A stretch of 5,924 nt of DNA from an uncultured Chlamydiae bacterium (GTDB lineage Bacteria; Chlamydiota; Chlamydiia; Chlamydiales; CALBHK01): assembly GCA_937894565.1 (NCBI GenBank), contig CALBHK010000225.1, positions 1 to 5,924 of the forward strand, read 5' to 3'. Position numbers and translations under genes: made by a program. Positions within the stretch are counted from its first letter, which is position 1, and each line of letters starts with the position of its first letter. The notes beneath the pieces were generated by a model. It searched no databases and was not told the DNA's origin. It was given only the letters and a program-made list of their open reading frames with translations. Below are positions 4,577 to 5,924 of this stretch, one piece after another.

Positions 4577-5924
4577 ATGACAATAAATAAAATTAAACCT
4601 ATTATTGTCTTAACGATTCTTTTGGTGCTCGGAGGAGCTGTATCTATGAAAGCAACTTATCAAGATAAAACTTTAAGAGTCGCATTTCCAGTGCGACTCA
4701 AATCAAGTGCTTACGAGCCAACTAATATTAATTTTGATTATGAATACATTTTTTTAGAAAATATATTCTCACCACTTGTTGAAATATCAGCAAGTGGCTC
4801 TGTTGAGCCGGGCGTTGCCGAAAAAGTTGAATGGGCCGGAGATGAGCTTAAGCTGGTTATTCGAGAAAATCTAAAAACAATATCTGGAAAAAAAATCACC
4901 GCTGACGATGTGGTGTTTTCGCTTAAGCGATTACTCGTTTTATCTGGAAATACCCATGGAAATTTTAAAGACATCGTCTGCCCTGGGGTGGATATAAAAT
5001 CTACTGAAGAAGAATGTCTTGGGATCAGACAAGATGGCAATACAGTCTATTTAAATGCAAAAGGTCGAAAATCATTTTTACTACCTATGCTTGGAGCCAT
5101 TGACTTTGCAGTCATACCAAAATCAAGCGTTGATCCGGCAACTCTTAAAATAGTTAATTATTCAGAAACAAGCGGCCCCTACTCGGTTGATAGCGATGAT
5201 GGAAATGGTAACATCATTTTGAAACAAAACCCTCATCATTATTTTTCAACAAATGAAGTAGCCAAGAAAATTGTTATTGTGCCGACGGATTTAAAGTCTG
5301 GAAATTCAAGCGTTGCTGCTTTTAAAGAAGGCCGAGTCGATCATATTACAACAATTGATGCGACAAAACCAGAAGACGTTATTAATTTTGCACAATCTAA
5401 TCTGGAATCAGAACTTCATGTCACAATGAAAATTCGTACACTTGTGTTAGTGTTCACGCAAAAAGGTGAACAGGAATTTAGTGCAGCCGAGCGCCGCTAC
5501 ATCGGAAAACAAATGAAAGTAGCGTTCAATAAGATTTACCATGGTGTCGCCGGAGTTGAACAAAGATCAGAATTTTTTCCTAACCTAAGTGAGGGTGGAC
5601 TATCTGTTGAGCAACAAAATCAGTTAAAAATTGAGTTAAATAAATCAGCCACAGATTCAAAACGTGAAATTCGTCTTGGAATTATTCGCCGTGGTTCTTT
5701 AGAGGAATGGTCAAACCCAATAAAAGAACTACTTCCACAGGTGAGTGCTTCACTTATCGGCTACATTCCTGATTTTAAGAAAGATCTTGCACCCGATGAA
5801 ATACCACACGCTTTTATTGGATTTACTGATACCGGATTTATGGAAGATATTGGCCTTATCTCATATTCTTTAAACTCAGGTGTTCTAGGACTTGATAAAG
5901 CAGAACGTGCTAAGTGGCTTGCTG
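4577..5924 (+). CDS. Family-5 extracellular solute-binding protein (oligopeptide/dipeptide type), cut by window end
   Basis: The frame is open from the ATG at 4577 to the window end (449 codons, no stop). The N-terminus (KIK, then hydrophobic residues 9-22) is a signal peptide, likely cut near Met-Lys-Ala26. Family SBP_bac_5 features follow in order: a segment like the family's 'iyepLv' (about 57-68), Glu-Pro-Gly (77-79), a beta strand ending in Arg-Glu-Asn (96-98), SGKKITADDVVFSLKRL (103-119, matching the family's 'G.pvtA.DVvfs..r'), and SGPYSV (199-204) with LKQNPHHY (215-222), matching 'GtGPY...l.rNp.Y'. Cys135 and Cys147 could pair. Family members are usually about 500-600 residues, so roughly 50-150 residues are missing; a fused C-terminal domain cannot be excluded. 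The family delivers peptides or other solutes to ABC permeases or sensors. No permease is in the window. The upstream spacing of 7 bp places it in the regulator operon. The ATG has only a weak ribosome site. Confidence 0.9.
   Translation, partial: MTINKIKPIIVLTILLVLGGAVSMKATYQDKTLRVAFPVRLKSSAYEPTNINFDYEYIFLENIFSPLVEISASGSVEPGVAEKVEWAGDELKLVIRENLKTISGKKITADDVVFSLKRLLVLSGNTHGNFKDIVCPGVDIKSTEEECLGIRQDGNTVYLNAKGRKSFLLPMLGAIDFAVIPKSSVDPATLKIVNYSETSGPYSVDSDDGNGNIILKQNPHHYFSTNEVAKKIVIVPTDLKSGNSSVAAFKEGRVDHITTIDATKPEDVINFAQSNLESELHVTMKIRTLVLVFTQKGEQEFSAAERRYIGKQMKVAFNKIYHGVAGVEQRSEFFPNLSEGGLSVEQQNQLKIELNKSATDSKREIRLGIIRRGSLEEWSNPIKELLPQVSASLIGYIPDFKKDLAPDEIPHAFIGFTDTGFMEDIGLISYSLNSGVLGLDKAERAKWLA
4631..4648 (+). 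promoter_or_regulatory. Internal Shine-Dalgarno and in-frame ATG in the binding-protein gene
   Basis: GGAGGAG (4631-4637) lies in frame over the Gly-Gly codons of the signal peptide and is followed eight bases later by an in-frame ATG at 4646. Initiation there would give a protein starting MKATYQ, without the signal peptide and therefore cytoplasmic. I prefer 4577 as the main start because the signal peptide and family context demand export, but the internal site is a much better match to a ribosome binding site than the one at 4577. Confidence 0.4.

Noticed and set aside
1..5924. Template repeat of a DGR within this window
   Set aside because: I found no second copy resembling 39-160 on either strand; if one exists it lies outside.

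Overview
The window appears to come from a Gram-negative, sigma-54-using bacterium. The evidence is a lipobox lipoprotein, an NtrC-type response regulator and two further proteins with export signals. The FN3 plus FGE-like lipoprotein and the AT-leaning codon use of the right half remind me of Bdellovibrionota or related former Deltaproteobacteria. That placement is inference. No rRNA, tRNA, CRISPR array or insertion sequence is visible.

Left half (1-2474, minus strand). One long gene encodes a surface-type lipoprotein: signal peptide and lipobox, Ser/Thr-rich linker, about three fibronectin-III-like domains, then a large Cys-rich domain of the formylglycine-generating-enzyme/C-type-lectin fold. 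The two catalytic FGE cysteines are absent. The last ~35 residues have the anatomy of a diversity-generating retroelement (DGR) variable region: a GGSW anchor, a Tyr/Ser/Gly-rich stretch and a GFRC ending. A GC-rich inverted repeat sits 21 bp past the stop codon, at the very edge of the window. The template repeat and reverse transcriptase that would prove a DGR are not in the window and would be expected beyond its left end.

Middle (2475-2887). This 413-bp divergent intergenic region holds no convincing gene. It has several inverted repeats, a perfect TATAAT on the minus strand with a GC-rich dyad where its -35 should be, and weaker plus-strand promoter candidates.

Right half (2888-5924, plus strand). 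A tightly packed operon holds (i) an intact NtrC-family response regulator/sigma-54 activator, (ii) a small exported protein of unknown function whose ATG overlaps the regulator's stop codon, and (iii) a family-5 (oligopeptide/dipeptide-type) solute-binding protein cut by the window end. The arrangement suggests that sensing, a small exported protein and periplasmic ligand binding are linked. No histidine kinase or ABC permease/ATPase is visible, so the partners must lie downstream or elsewhere.
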